A stretch of 64,000 nucleotides of DNA, taken from assembly GCA_021780935.1 (NCBI GenBank), contig JAJXXT010000141.1, forward strand, positions 10,207-74,206, read 5' to 3'. This stretch comes from Pseudomonadota bacterium. GTDB taxonomy: Bacteria > Pseudomonadota > Alphaproteobacteria > Acetobacterales > Acetobacteraceae. The translations under genes were made by a program, and so were the position numbers. The notes below the pieces were generated by a model. The model was given only the letters and a program-made list of their open reading frames with translations, was not told where the DNA came from and did not search any database. Positions 38,673-47,707 of the stretch are shown here, piece after piece. The number at the start of each line of letters is the position of its first letter. The first letter of the stretch is position 1.

Positions 38673-39407
38673 TCAGCGCAGCACGGTGAGGGCGCCGTCG
38701 ATCATGGCGGTGATGTCCGCCTCGCGTGGTGCCGACTTGCCCAGCACCCGCATTCCCTGCATCAGGCACAGCAGCATGCGCGCCACTGCCCGCTCGTCGA
38801 GCGTGCGCGGAAACTCGCCCGCAAGCTGGCCGCGAATGATGGTGGCGGCGAACAGGTCCTGGATGCGGCGGAACATGCGCTCGATCACGGCACTCGCCTG
38901 GGCGTCTTCGGGCATCATTTCCATGGCGGCGACGGTCACCAGACAGCTCTGGCAGCGCCCCTCGGCGACCCGTGCCGCGTAGCCGAGCAGCGTCGCGCGC
39001 AGGGCCTCGCGGGCCGATCCGTCGACGGTCAGGGTTTCGCCGAGGCGGCGCAGCGAGGCGTCGGTGTAGCGTTCGAGGGCCGCCAGGAACAGCGAGCGCT
39101 TGTCGCGAAACGCCTTGTAGAGACTGCCACGGGCAAGCCCGGTTCCGGCCTCGAGATCATGGACGGAGGTGCCGTGATAGCCGTGCGCGCGGAACACCTC
39201 GATCGCATCGCGCACCGCGTCCTCGAGGTCGAACGCGCGCGGCCGGCCGGGTCCAGGGCGCCCGGGCTCGCTGAGTTGGGGCTCGCTGAGTTGGGCCTCG
39301 CCGCGTTCGGGCTCGGCGTGCCCAGACCCGGCGTGCCCAGAGTCGGGGCAGTCGGCTTGGTCGCGGTGCGGCGGGTCACGAACAGGGAGGGGTTCACCGT
39401 CGAGCAT
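38673..39407 (-). CDS. TetR-family regulator with repeat-expanded N-terminus
   Basis: A 244-residue protein. Its DNA-binding domain begins only at about residue 52: GRPRAFDLEDAVRDAIEVF, then TSVHDLEAGTGLARGSLYKAFRDKRSLF. The C-terminal domain has CQSCLVTVAAMEM, typical of the branch that regulates adjacent MFS exporters. The first 50 residues are not part of the TetR fold; they come from a 15-bp tandem repeat (39265-39354) read as five-residue units such as EAQLS-EPQLS-EPGRP. A later non-ATG start just before GRPRAF cannot be excluded. Confidence 0.85.
   Translation of the reverse strand: MLDGEPLPVRDPPHRDQADCPDSGHAGSGHAEPERGEAQLSEPQLSEPGRPGPGRPRAFDLEDAVRDAIEVFRAHGYHGTSVHDLEAGTGLARGSLYKAFRDKRSLFLAALERYTDASLRRLGETLTVDGSAREALRATLLGYAARVAEGRCQSCLVTVAAMEMMPEDAQASAVIERMFRRIQDLFAATIIRGQLAGEFPRTLDERAVARMLLCLMQGMRVLGKSAPREADITAMIDGALTVLR
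39265..39354. repeat. 15-bp tandem repeat in the tetR-like gene
   Basis: Six 15-base units in a row: GGCTCGCTGAGTTGG twice exactly (39265, 39280), then diverged copies GCCTCGCCGCGTTCG, GGCTCGGCGTGCCCA, GACCCGGCGTGCCCA and a weak sixth. Being a multiple of three, the array keeps the reading frame. The same unit length and a related core appear at 56411 and 60345. Confidence 0.85.
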
Positions 39408-39457
39408 GGCCGGGATTTAGGAACCGATCATTCCCGATTCAAGGCCCCGCAACGCCG

Positions 39458-40753
39458 TCAGGGCCAGAGCATCGCCGCGGCGGCGACCCCCATTACCGCC
39501 GTCGCTATCCAGCCCAGCGCCGCGATCACCCGGCCGCTGACAAACTCGCCCATCACCGTACGGCGGGTCGCCAGCAAGGTGACGAGCACGAGCAGCGGCA
39601 CGGCCACCACGCCGTTGATCACAGCACTCCAGAACAGGGCGCGCATCGGGTTGATCGGGGTGTATTGCAGCACCAGGCCCGCCAGCACGCTGAGCGCGAT
39701 GGTGGCGTAGAAGCCAGGCGCCTCGTCGGCGCGCCGCTGCAGCCCCCAGCGCCAGCCGAATGCCTCGGCGGCGGCATAGGCGCCGGAGCCCGCGAGCACC
39801 GGCACGCCGATCAGGCCCACGCCCAGGATGCCGAGGGCGAACAGCCGATAAGCCGCATGCCCCGCCAGCGGCCGCAGCGCGTCGGCCGCCTGGGCCGCGG
39901 TCTCGATGGTGTGGATTCCCGCAGGATACAGCGTCACCGCCGTTGCGAGCATGATGATGTAGGCCGTGGCGTCGGAATAGAGCATGCCCGACCACGTGTC
40001 CTGGCCGATCCGCCGCAGCTCCGCGTGCGCCGCCTGCGGTGCCTCCCGCAGCGCCACGGCGCCATTCTCCTGCATGTCCTCCACCTCCTCGGAAGCCTGC
40101 CAGAAGAAAAGGTAGGGGCTGATCGTGGTGCCGAACACGCCGACGACCATGGCGGCGCTGTCGCGGGTCCAGGCGATATGCGGCCACAGGCTGCGCAGCG
40201 CCACCTCGCGCCACGGCACGTGCACCATGGCCAGCACCCCGGCGTAAGCCAGCAGCGAGACGGAGAGCCATTTCAGGAAGAAGACGTAACGATCATACGG
40301 CACCAGGATCTGCAGCCCGAGAATGAGGACCACGAACAGCGCGGTCATCGCGTGCCGGTCGAGCCCGGTTACCAGCTGCGCCGTCTCACCCATCGCCGCG
40401 ACGTCGGCGCCGATGTTGAGCGTGTTGGCGAGGATCAACAGCGCCACCACCGCATAGAGCACGGCGGGGGAAAAACTCTCCCGGATATTGGCGGCGAGAC
40501 CCTTCCCGGTAACGCGCCCGATGCGCGCGCACATCAGCTGCACCGCGGCCATCAGCGGAAACGCCAGCGGCATCGTCCACAGCATGTTGAAACGGAATTG
40601 CGCGCCGGCCTGCGCGTAGGTCGCGATGCCGCTGGGGTCGTCGTCCGCGACGCCGGTGATGATGCCGGGCCCGATCCGCGCCAGCAGCCTCGCCACCCGC
40701 GAACGCCATCCCGGCGTGGGCGGCCCCGGGCCGGCGGCTGCCGGGCGCGTCAT
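39458..40753 (-). CDS. Nramp-family metal transporter with atypical site residues
   Basis: A 431-residue protein with about 11 membrane helices. TM1 reads GIITGVADDDPSGIATYAQAG, where classical Mn/Fe Nramps have DPGN. TM6 reads GTTISPYLFFWQASEE instead of a MPH-type motif. Thus the Asp is kept but the metal-binding Asn and Met are not, so Mn2+/Fe2+ selectivity is doubtful; this resembles Nramp-related proteins with other cargo. The ATG given lies 28 bases after the amidohydrolase stop, and the two genes are co-directional. Confidence 0.87.
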   Translation of the reverse strand: MTRPAAAGPGPPTPGWRSRVARLLARIGPGIITGVADDDPSGIATYAQAGAQFRFNMLWTMPLAFPLMAAVQLMCARIGRVTGKGLAANIRESFSPAVLYAVVALLILANTLNIGADVAAMGETAQLVTGLDRHAMTALFVVLILGLQILVPYDRYVFFLKWLSVSLLAYAGVLAMVHVPWREVALRSLWPHIAWTRDSAAMVVGVFGTTISPYLFFWQASEEVEDMQENGAVALREAPQAAHAELRRIGQDTWSGMLYSDATAYIIMLATAVTLYPAGIHTIETAAQAADALRPLAGHAAYRLFALGILGVGLIGVPVLAGSGAYAAAEAFGWRWGLQRRADEAPGFYATIALSVLAGLVLQYTPINPMRALFWSAVINGVVAVPLLVLVTLLATRRTVMGEFVSGRVIAALGWIATAVMGVAAAAMLWP

Positions 40754-40781
40754 GCGCGGGCCCGGACGTTTCCGAGGGTGT

Positions 40782-42203
40782 TCAGACGGGTTCCGGCTGT
40801 ACGGGCGGGCGCGTCTGCGCGGGGATCGGGCACTCGTAGTGCTGCCCACCCAGCCGCTCGCGGAACGATTCCCGTGCCCGCGCGATCAGCGCCGGATCGC
40901 CCAGCAATTCCACCGCCGTTCCCGCCATCGCCTTTGCCGCGTGGATCATGCCCTTGTGCGCCGCCGGTGCCTTGCCCTGGCCGGTGAGCTGCCAGGAATG
41001 GAACGGCGTGCCGATCGCGCAGGTGGCGCCCCAGGCCTGCACCGTCGGCACCACCCAGGACACGTCGCCGACATCGGTGGAGCCAAGCCCGCCATCGCCG
41101 CGCGCGTTGAGCGGAAGAATGCCGTCGCACAGCAACGCATCGGTCGGCTTGATGCCGTGCGGCTCATAGGCGGCGGCGATATCGGCCGGGCTCAGCGTGT
41201 CGCGGAACCGCTGTGCCAGCGCCATGTCCGCGGCGTCGAAGACGGGCGGGCCCAGCCGCTCAAGGTTGGCGTGCATCACCCGCTCCAGCGTGTCGTTGCC
41301 GAGCAGGTTGGACATGCCGCTTGAGACATGCATCGCCGCCTCGGTCTCGGTCATCAGCGCGGCACCCTCGGCGATCCGACGCACCCGCTCAACCATTCCC
41401 TTCATTGTCGCGAGGTCGGCGGCGCGGATGATGTAACGCACGGTCGCGCGGGCCTGCACGACGTTCGGTGCGATCCCGCCGGTGTCGAGATAGGCGTAAT
41501 GCATGCGCGCCGAGGAGGGGACGTGCTCGCGCATGTAGTTGAGTGCAACGTTCATCAGTTCCGCGGCGTCGAGCGCCGAGCGGCCGAGATGCGGGCTTGC
41601 GGCGGCGTGGCTGGCGCGGCCGGTCCAGGTCACGTCGAGCACCGTCATCGCGAGCGATTCGGCGCGCATCACGCCGGCGAAATGACCGGGGTGCCAGGAG
41701 ATCGCGACATCCACATCGGAAAACACGCCGTCGCGCGCCATGAAGGCCTTGGCCGCACCGCCCTCCTCGGCCGGGCAGCCATAGTAGCGCACGCGCCCCG
41801 CGATGCCGCGCGCCTGCAGCCAGTCGCGCACCGCGGTTGCCGCCAGCATCGCGGCGGAGCCCAGCAGGTTGTGCCCGCAGCCATGGCCCGCGCCCTCGCC
41901 AGGCCGGGGCTTCGGCTCCGCGACGCCGGCCTCCTGCGACAGGCCGGAAAGCGCGTCGTACTCGCCGAGGATGGCGATCACCGGCCCCCCCTCGCCGGCC
42001 TCGCCGAGCATGGCGGTGGGGATGCCGGCAAGGCCGGTGGTGATGCGAAAACCCTGCCGTTCCAGCTCGGCCCGGTGCGTCGCGGCGGAACGATATTCGG
42101 TGTAGTTCACCTCCGGCGTTTCCCACACCGCGTCCGCGAGACGCTTGAACGTCTCGGCGTGCTCGTCGACATGGCGCCAGATGGCTTCGCTGTTGCTGGT
42201 CAT
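40782..42203 (-). CDS. M20-family amidohydrolase, AbgB-like
   Basis: A 473-residue zinc amidohydrolase. Metal-site motifs are visible: GEYDALSGLSQEAG, GHGCGHNLLGSAA, YGCPAEEGGAAK (catalytic Glu pair), HPGHFA and a C-terminal GTPFHSWQ. The long form with GGLGSTDVGDVSWVVPT is typical of the p-aminobenzoyl-glutamate hydrolase subunit B/indole-acetamide-type group. It would cleave an N-acyl or amide bond of a small cytoplasmic compound. Confidence 0.9.
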   Translation of the reverse strand: MTSNSEAIWRHVDEHAETFKRLADAVWETPEVNYTEYRSAATHRAELERQGFRITTGLAGIPTAMLGEAGEGGPVIAILGEYDALSGLSQEAGVAEPKPRPGEGAGHGCGHNLLGSAAMLAATAVRDWLQARGIAGRVRYYGCPAEEGGAAKAFMARDGVFSDVDVAISWHPGHFAGVMRAESLAMTVLDVTWTGRASHAAASPHLGRSALDAAELMNVALNYMREHVPSSARMHYAYLDTGGIAPNVVQARATVRYIIRAADLATMKGMVERVRRIAEGAALMTETEAAMHVSSGMSNLLGNDTLERVMHANLERLGPPVFDAADMALAQRFRDTLSPADIAAAYEPHGIKPTDALLCDGILPLNARGDGGLGSTDVGDVSWVVPTVQAWGATCAIGTPFHSWQLTGQGKAPAAHKGMIHAAKAMAGTAVELLGDPALIARARESFRERLGGQHYECPIPAQTRPPVQPEPV

Positions 42204-42238
42204 GACCGCTCCCGTTTCGCCGCAGCGTAGCGAGGGAC

Positions 42239-43009
42239 TCAGATCAGGTCGAGATACCCGCCGCGCCGTGCAGACCCCAAGGCCTCGCGCAGTGCCGGAG
42301 AAAGCAGCGCCGCAAGCTCTCCGACATGGTCATAGTCCGGCATCAGCGCGGTGAGCAGCGCGTCGCGATCTGTTGCCGGATGGAAATAGACTTCGTTGAG
42401 CCCCGGCGCCAGGCGGCGCGTGATGGCAAGTGCGTGTTGCAGGTCCATATGGCCGGTGTCGCGCAGGCCCCAGACGGCGTCCGGTGCGGCGAGGCCGGCG
42501 GCGCGCACCTGCCGGCGCAGCAGCCCGCACCACAGCTTCGCGCCTGGCTCCTGCGGCACGCGCACGGCGCGCAGACCGTGTTGGCGTCCCTCGGCGAGCA
42601 TGGCGCGGGCCACCAGCGGATGCAGGTGCATGTGCTTGTGCGCGTTGGCATGGTCGAGCACGAGGCCGGAGGCGGCGAAGGCGCGGAACTGCGCCGCTAC
42701 CTCCCGCCGCAGCGCTCGTGGCCGCAGCAACTGGCGGAACGCGAGCCTGACCTGCTCGTTGGGCAGCGTGCGTCCCTGCCCGAGCCCGTCCGGCAGCATC
42801 ACCGGCCCGTCCACCAGCACCAGATGCAGCCCCACCCGCAGCCCCGGCATCGCCCGAGCACGGCGGATCGCGTCCGCCGCCGCGTCGCCCGCCACCATCA
42901 GCGAGGCGGCCGTGAGCACACCCTCGCGATGCGCCCGCTCCACCGCCTCGTTGACGGCAGGCGTCAGCCCGAAATCATCGGCCGTGATGACCACGCGCGG
43001 CGCGTCCAT
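42239..43009 (-). CDS. hpnK: HpnK-type YdjC/ChbG-family deacetylase
   Basis: A 256-residue carbohydrate deacetylase-fold protein. It begins VVITADDFGLTPAVNEAVERAH (metal Asp pair) and continues GVLTAASLMVAGDAAADA, VGLHLVLVDGPV and DHANAHKHMHLHP (metal His). GLHLVLVDG together with the C-terminal YFHPAT fits the hopanoid-associated HpnK subfamily rather than ChbG. Its exact role in hopanoid modification is not known. It stands apart from other hopanoid genes in this window, so the symbol rests on sequence alone. Confidence 0.8.
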   Translation of the reverse strand: MDAPRVVITADDFGLTPAVNEAVERAHREGVLTAASLMVAGDAAADAIRRARAMPGLRVGLHLVLVDGPVMLPDGLGQGRTLPNEQVRLAFRQLLRPRALRREVAAQFRAFAASGLVLDHANAHKHMHLHPLVARAMLAEGRQHGLRAVRVPQEPGAKLWCGLLRRQVRAAGLAAPDAVWGLRDTGHMDLQHALAITRRLAPGLNEVYFHPATDRDALLTALMPDYDHVGELAALLSPALREALGSARRGGYLDLI

Positions 43010-43076
43010 GCCGTCTGCTTGGCAGGGCCCGCCTGCGCCGGCAAGGTCGCGTGGTCCGCGGCGCCGAGCCCGGTGT

Positions 43077-45344
43077 CTAGTGGGGCGCCACGCCGGCGAC
43101 GCTTTCGAGCGCGATCGGGAAGTGGCGAATCCGCCGCCCGGTCGCGTGCCAGACGGCGTTGGCGATGGCGCCCGCCGTGCCGGTGATCGCGATCTCGCCC
43201 ACGCCCTTAATGCCCAGCGGGTTGACGTAGGGGTCGTCCTCCTCGACCAGGATCGCCTCCATCGCCGGAACATCGGCGCTGACCGGCACATGATACTCGC
43301 CGAGATTGGCGTTCATGATCCGCCCGGTGCGGCGGTCCACCCTTGCCGCCTCGTGCAGGGCGAAGGAAATACCCCAGATCATGCCGCCGAGATACTGGCT
43401 GCGCACCATGCGCGGGTTGATGATCCGGCCGGCCGCGAAGGCGCCGACCAGGCGCGACACCCGCACCTGGCCGAGTTCCGGATCGACCTTCACCTCCGCG
43501 AACACCGCGCCATGGGCGTGCATCGCGAAGCGCTCAGCCGCCGCCGCGTCCGTGGCGCCGGTGCCGTGCCCCTCGACCTCCGCAATGCCGACGCGCGTCA
43601 GGATCGCCGCGTAGCTTTCGCCGCGGGTCTCGTCGTCGCGCCGGTAGAGAAAGCCATCGCGTGCCACCACGCCCGCGTTGCCGGCGCCGAACAGCGGAGA
43701 GCGATCGTCGCTCGTCGCGATCTCCGCCAGCCGCGCGATCGCTGCTCCGCCGGCTTCGTGGATCGCGGTTCCGGCGGTTGCCATATGCGCAGAGCCGCCG
43801 GCGATGCCGGCGTCCGGCAGGTCCGATGTGCCGGCGTGGAACGCTACCCGGTCGAGTGGCAGTGCCAGGCTGTCCGCCGCCACCTGTGCCATCGCGGTCC
43901 AGGCGCCCTGGCCCATGTCATGCGTGCCGCTCTCCACCACGCCGCCGCCATCGGCGCGGATCACGGCGCGTGCGTGGCCCTGGAACATCAGCGCGGGGAA
44001 GGTCGCGGTGCCCATGCCCCAGCCTACCAGCATGCCGGCCTCGTCGCGCACCGTGGCGGGTGCTGCCGGTCGCGCCACCCAGCCGAAGCGCGCCGCGGCC
44101 TGCTCATAGCATTGGCGCAGCGCCCTGGACGAGAACGGCTTGCCCGACATCGGTTCGGTTTCGGCGTCGTTGTGCAGGCGAAACGCCAGCGGGTCCATGC
44201 CGCATTCCAGCGCCATCTCGTCGATCGCGCATTCCAGCGCCAGCGAGCCCGGCGCCTCGCCCGGCGCGCGCATGAACAGCGGCGTGCCGGTATCGAGCCG
44301 CACCGCCTCGTGCGAGGTGCGGATGGCCGGGCTGGCGTAGAGCGTATGCGACGCGTTGGAGGCGGGCTCGAAGAAATCGTCGAAGCGGCTGCTCGCCGTG
44401 CGGGTGTGGTGATGCAGCGCCCGCAGCGTGCCCTCGGCGTCGGTGGCGAGCCGCATTGTCTGGCGGGTCGGGGCGCGATGCCCGACCGGTCCGAACATCT
44501 GCTCGCGGCGCAGCACCAGCTTCACCGGCCGGCCGACCAGCCGCGCCGCCAGGATGCCCAGCACCTGCGGGCCCGCGAGCAGACCCTTGCAGCCGAAGCC
44601 GCCACCGAGAAACGGGCTGCGAATGAGGATGTCATCCGGCGATATCCCGAACAGCCCCGCGATGCGCAGCTTGGCCATCGCCATGCCCTGGCTCGGCGTG
44701 TCGATGGTCAGTTGCCCGCCCTGCCACGTTGCCACGATCGCGTGCGGCTCGATCGGATTGTGATACTGCGCCGGGGTTTCGTAGGTGGCCTGCATGCGAT
44801 GCGCAGCACCGGCGAACCCGACCTCGACGTCACCGACCTCCATCACCGCCGGGTTGTGGACGCCCACGGTTGGCGGGACGAAGCTTTCCCCGTCGTCGAG
44901 ATGCGTCGCGGCCGGTGCGGTGTCGTAACGGGGTGCCAGGAGGTTCGCGCCCTCGGTCGCCGCCTCCAAAGTCTCCGCGATCACCACAGCGATCGGCTGC
45001 TCGGCGTAGCGCACGTGATCGTTCTGCAGCAGGTCGAGGCGGAACATGAAGGGGTTGGTCTTTGCGTCCGGATCCGCGGCCAGCGCCGGCCGGTTGGCCT
45101 GCGTCATCACCTCGACCACTCCCGGGTGTGCCTTGGCGGCGGCGATGTCGAGCCCGACCAGGCGTCCGCGCGCGACGCTGCTGCCCGCGATCACCGCATA
45201 GAGCATCCCCGGGGGATGGTTGTCCGCGGCGTAGCGCGCGCCTCCCGTGACCTTGAGGAAACCCTCCCGGCGCGGCACCGGCTGGCCGATGCTGGAGCCG
45301 TGGCGGCGATGGGCAGGTCCTGTCGAAAGCGTGATCTCAACCAT
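43077..45344 (-). CDS. Xanthine-dehydrogenase-family molybdopterin subunit (PaoC-like)
   Basis: A 755-residue molybdenum hydroxylase large subunit. It shows the N-terminal VTGGARYAADNHPPGMLYAVI, Moco-contacting GGGFGCKG and GTHDMGQGAWTAMAQVAAD, and the catalytic Glu in GVGEIAITGTAGAI near the C-terminus. It is the third gene of the operon 2Fe-2S, FAD, Mo; its ATG overlaps the FAD gene by eight bases. The set fits an aldehyde oxidoreductase of the PaoABC type using an MCD-type cofactor. Confidence 0.9.
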   Translation of the reverse strand: MVEITLSTGPAHRRHGSSIGQPVPRREGFLKVTGGARYAADNHPPGMLYAVIAGSSVARGRLVGLDIAAAKAHPGVVEVMTQANRPALAADPDAKTNPFMFRLDLLQNDHVRYAEQPIAVVIAETLEAATEGANLLAPRYDTAPAATHLDDGESFVPPTVGVHNPAVMEVGDVEVGFAGAAHRMQATYETPAQYHNPIEPHAIVATWQGGQLTIDTPSQGMAMAKLRIAGLFGISPDDILIRSPFLGGGFGCKGLLAGPQVLGILAARLVGRPVKLVLRREQMFGPVGHRAPTRQTMRLATDAEGTLRALHHHTRTASSRFDDFFEPASNASHTLYASPAIRTSHEAVRLDTGTPLFMRAPGEAPGSLALECAIDEMALECGMDPLAFRLHNDAETEPMSGKPFSSRALRQCYEQAAARFGWVARPAAPATVRDEAGMLVGWGMGTATFPALMFQGHARAVIRADGGGVVESGTHDMGQGAWTAMAQVAADSLALPLDRVAFHAGTSDLPDAGIAGGSAHMATAGTAIHEAGGAAIARLAEIATSDDRSPLFGAGNAGVVARDGFLYRRDDETRGESYAAILTRVGIAEVEGHGTGATDAAAAERFAMHAHGAVFAEVKVDPELGQVRVSRLVGAFAAGRIINPRMVRSQYLGGMIWGISFALHEAARVDRRTGRIMNANLGEYHVPVSADVPAMEAILVEEDDPYVNPLGIKGVGEIAITGTAGAIANAVWHATGRRIRHFPIALESVAGVAPH

Positions 45345-46407
45345 GGGTCACATCCTGCGCGGTGACATCATTCATCTGCGAAAAGATCGAGCCAGGCAGG
45401 GCCGGCATCTTTGCCGGGGTGCCGTCGGCCGCGAGCGCCAAGGCCCGCGCCAGCACGCGCCGCGCCAGCTCGATCCTGGGCGCGTTGTCGCCGGAGGGCT
45501 TAGCACTGTCGAGGGCCGCCACCGCCGCGCGGCGGAACGCCTCCGGCCCGGGTGCGGCGCCCGCCAGTGCGGCCTCCGCGGCATGGGCGCGCCAGGGCGT
45601 GGTCGCGATTCCGCCGAGCGCGACCCGCGCCTCGATGATCGTTCCGCCATCGAGACGCAGCATCGCCGCGGCGGACGCCAGCGCGAAAGCGTAGGAAGTG
45701 CGGTCCCGCAGCTTCAGATAGCGCGCATGCGCGGCGAAGGAGGCGGCCTGCGCCGGCAGCCGGATCGCGGTGATCAGTTCGCCGGGCGCCAGCGCCGTTT
45801 CGCGATCCGGCGCCGTCCCCGGCGGAAGGTGGAACGCCGCGAACGGCACCTCGCGGGCACCGCCGGGGCCGATGATTTCCACCACCGTGTCGAGTGCCAT
45901 CAGCGGCACGCAGAAATCCGAGGCATGCGTCGCGATGCAGTGCTCGCTCCACCCCAGCACCGCGTGGCCGCGCGTCTCGCCGCCGCGCGCGGCGCATCCG
46001 CTGCCGGGGTCGCGCTTGTTGCAGGCGCTGGCGAGGTCCTGGAAATAGGCGCAGCGCGTGCGTTGCATCAGGTTGCCGCCGACGGTTGCCATGTTGCGGA
46101 GCTGGCCCGAGGCCCCCGCCAGCAGCGCCTCCGCCACCGCCGGGAAACGTTGCGAGAAGGTTTCGTCGGAGGCCAGCGCCGCGTTGCGCATCAGCGCGCC
46201 GACGCGCGTGCTGCCATCCGCCAGCGTCTCGATTCGCGAAAGCCCGTCGAGCCGCGTGATGTCCACGATCCGGGTCGGCCGCATCACCCCGCCCTTCATC
46301 AGGTCGAGCAGGTTGGTGCCGCCCGCGAGATAGACCGCGCCGGGCGCCGCGGCCGCCGCGACAGCCTCCGCGACCGTTGCCGGACGCACGTAATCGAAGC
46401 GGTTCAT
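45337..46407 (-). CDS. FAD-binding subunit of Mo-dependent oxidoreductase (PaoB-like)
   Basis: A 356-residue FAD subunit. The N-terminal [13 protein letters not shown] and [14 protein letters not shown] bind the pyrophosphate; [12 protein letters not shown] follows. A Cys-rich insertion ([19 protein letters not shown] and SGCAARG, about residues 125-150) matches the extra [4Fe-4S] cluster found in PaoB and 4-hydroxybenzoyl-CoA reductase beta subunits. It passes electrons between the 2Fe-2S subunit and the acceptor. It starts inside the stop of the 2Fe-2S gene (ATGA). Confidence 0.9.
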   Translation of the reverse strand: MNRFDYVRPATVAEAVAAAAAPGAVYLAGGTNLLDLMKGGVMRPTRIVDITRLDGLSRIETLADGSTRVGALMRNAALASDETFSQRFPAVAEALLAGASGQLRNMATVGGNLMQRTRCAYFQDLASACNKRDPGSGCAARGGETRGHAVLGWSEHCIATHASDFCVPLMALDTVVEIIGPGGAREVPFAAFHLPPGTAPDRETALAPGELITAIRLPAQAASFAAHARYLKLRDRTSYAFALASAAAMLRLDGGTIIEARVALGGIATTPWRAHAAEAALAGAAPGPEAFRRAAVAALDSAKPSGDNAPRIELARRVLARALALAADGTPAKMPALPGSIFSQMNDVTAQDVTHG

Positions 46408-46898
46408 GCGGCCTCCGCGAGCCGGCGCCCGGCCATCACGCGCTGCGCGTCCAGCACCGCGTCCACGATCCCCTGATAGGCACCGCAGCGGCAGAGATTG
46501 CCGCTCATCGCCTCGCGCACCTGTTCGGCGTCGAGGGTCCGGCCCTCGCCGAGCAGTGCCACCGCGCTCATGATCTGGCCCGGCGTGCAGAACCCGCACT
46601 GCAACCCGTCATGCGCGATGAACGCCGCCTGCACCGGATGCAGGTTTTCGCCGTCCGCCAGCCCTTCGATCGTGGTGACCGCTGCACCGTCGCAACTCGC
46701 TGCCAGTGCCAGGCAGGAATTGACCCGCCTGCCGTCCAGCAGCACAGTGCACGCGCCGCACTGGCCGCGGTCGCAGCCCTTTTTCGTGCCGGTCAGGCCC
46801 AGCCGCTCGCGCAGCAGGTCCAGCAGCGTCACCCTGGGATCGTCGAGCGGCACCTCCCGCGCCACGCCGTTCACCATCAGCGATACCGACAGGCTCAT
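46404..46898 (-). CDS. 2Fe-2S subunit of Mo-dependent oxidoreductase (PaoA-like)
   Basis: A 164-residue iron-sulfur subunit with both clusters: the plant-type [15 protein letters not shown] with a following NSCLALA, and the second CGFCTPGQ and GNLCRCGAY. There is no Tat signal, unlike periplasmic PaoA of E. coli, so the enzyme appears cytoplasmic. The ATG complementary to 46896-46898 is favoured by GGGGAG six bases upstream; another lies five codons earlier. It is the promoter-proximal gene, divergent from a TetR gene. Confidence 0.9.
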   Translation of the reverse strand: MSLSVSLMVNGVAREVPLDDPRVTLLDLLRERLGLTGTKKGCDRGQCGACTVLLDGRRVNSCLALAASCDGAAVTTIEGLADGENLHPVQAAFIAHDGLQCGFCTPGQIMSAVALLGEGRTLDAEQVREAMSGNLCRCGAYQGIVDAVLDAQRVMAGRRLAEAA

Positions 46899-47008
46899 GC
46901 GCTGCTCCCCCATGCTGGGCTCCGATTCCTGCTTGCGTTGACGGGCGAGGCGAGCCCGGTAGGCTGGCTCGCGTGACACCTTTATCGCCCTGGTGCCCTT
47001 CGCCATAT

Positions 47009-47025
47009 ACGGAGGGTTCCTCCGT
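47009..47025. promoter_or_regulatory. Palindromic operator between PaoABC-like operon and TetR gene
   Basis: ACGGAGG-GTT-CCTCCGT is a perfect 7+3+7 inverted repeat flanked by AT bases. It sits in the 148-base divergent spacer, 22 bases before the TetR ATG and about 110 before the 2Fe-2S gene. Position and form are those of a TetR operator controlling both directions. Confidence 0.8.
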
Positions 47026-47046
47026 TTTACAACCCGCCTCGGACAC

Positions 47047-47664
47047 ATGACCGGGACTGCTGCCATCGCCATGCCGGCCCGAGCCGACGCCAGGCGCAAC
47101 CGGGAGCGCCTGCTGGCGGCAGCGAAGGATGTGTTCAGCGCCGGCGGGCCGGAGGCGAGCCTCGAATCCGTGGCCCGTCGCGCCGGCGTCGGCATCGGCA
47201 CGCTGTATCGCCACTTTCCCACCCGGGAGGCGTTGTTCGAGGCGGTCTACCGTCGCGAGGTGGAGCAACTGACGGAGCTTGCCGAGCGGCTGTTCGAGGA
47301 GGAGGCGCCGGTCGAGGCACTGCGCCGCTGGCTGCGCTCCAACGTCGCGTTCATCGCCACCAAGCAGGGCATGGCGGAGGCGCTGGCCGTCGCCGCCGGC
47401 TCGTCGGAGCTGAAGGCGTTCTCGTTCGAGCATCTCACGCGCGCGCTGGGCAAGCTGCTGGCGCGGGCGGTGGCGGCGGGCGAGATCCGGGCGGACATCA
47501 CGCCCGAGGATCTGCTGCGCACCCTCGTCGGCATGTGCCTGATCCACGACCGGCCCGGCTGGCAGCCGGGCGTGCTGCGCCTCGTCGATGTCTTTGTCGC
47601 GGGGCTGCGCCAGTCGCCGCCGGAACGAAATCCGCCGTCCCCACGGCGGGCGGGCCGGGGCTGA
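47047..47664 (+). CDS. TetR-family regulator of the aldehyde oxidoreductase operon
   Basis: A 205-residue repressor. The helix-turn-helix region is [20 protein letters not shown] followed by [27 protein letters not shown]. The C-terminal domain, about 130 residues, is the ligand and dimer part (TetR_C SbtR-like length). The start chosen at 47047 leaves the upstream palindrome outside the gene. It probably represses itself and the divergent molybdenum enzyme, released by an aldehyde or related inducer (inference). Confidence 0.9.
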   Translation: MTGTAAIAMPARADARRNRERLLAAAKDVFSAGGPEASLESVARRAGVGIGTLYRHFPTREALFEAVYRREVEQLTELAERLFEEEAPVEALRRWLRSNVAFIATKQGMAEALAVAAGSSELKAFSFEHLTRALGKLLARAVAAGEIRADITPEDLLRTLVGMCLIHDRPGWQPGVLRLVDVFVAGLRQSPPERNPPSPRRAGRG

Positions 47665-47707
47665 GTGCGGCGCCGGCAGCCAGGACCGATCACCACCGCG
47701 AAGGACC

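Noticed and set aside
42396..45365. Open frame of 989 codons on the plus strand
   Set aside because: It is antisense to hpnK and the molybdopterin subunit, whose cofactor motifs are clear; the long frame has none.
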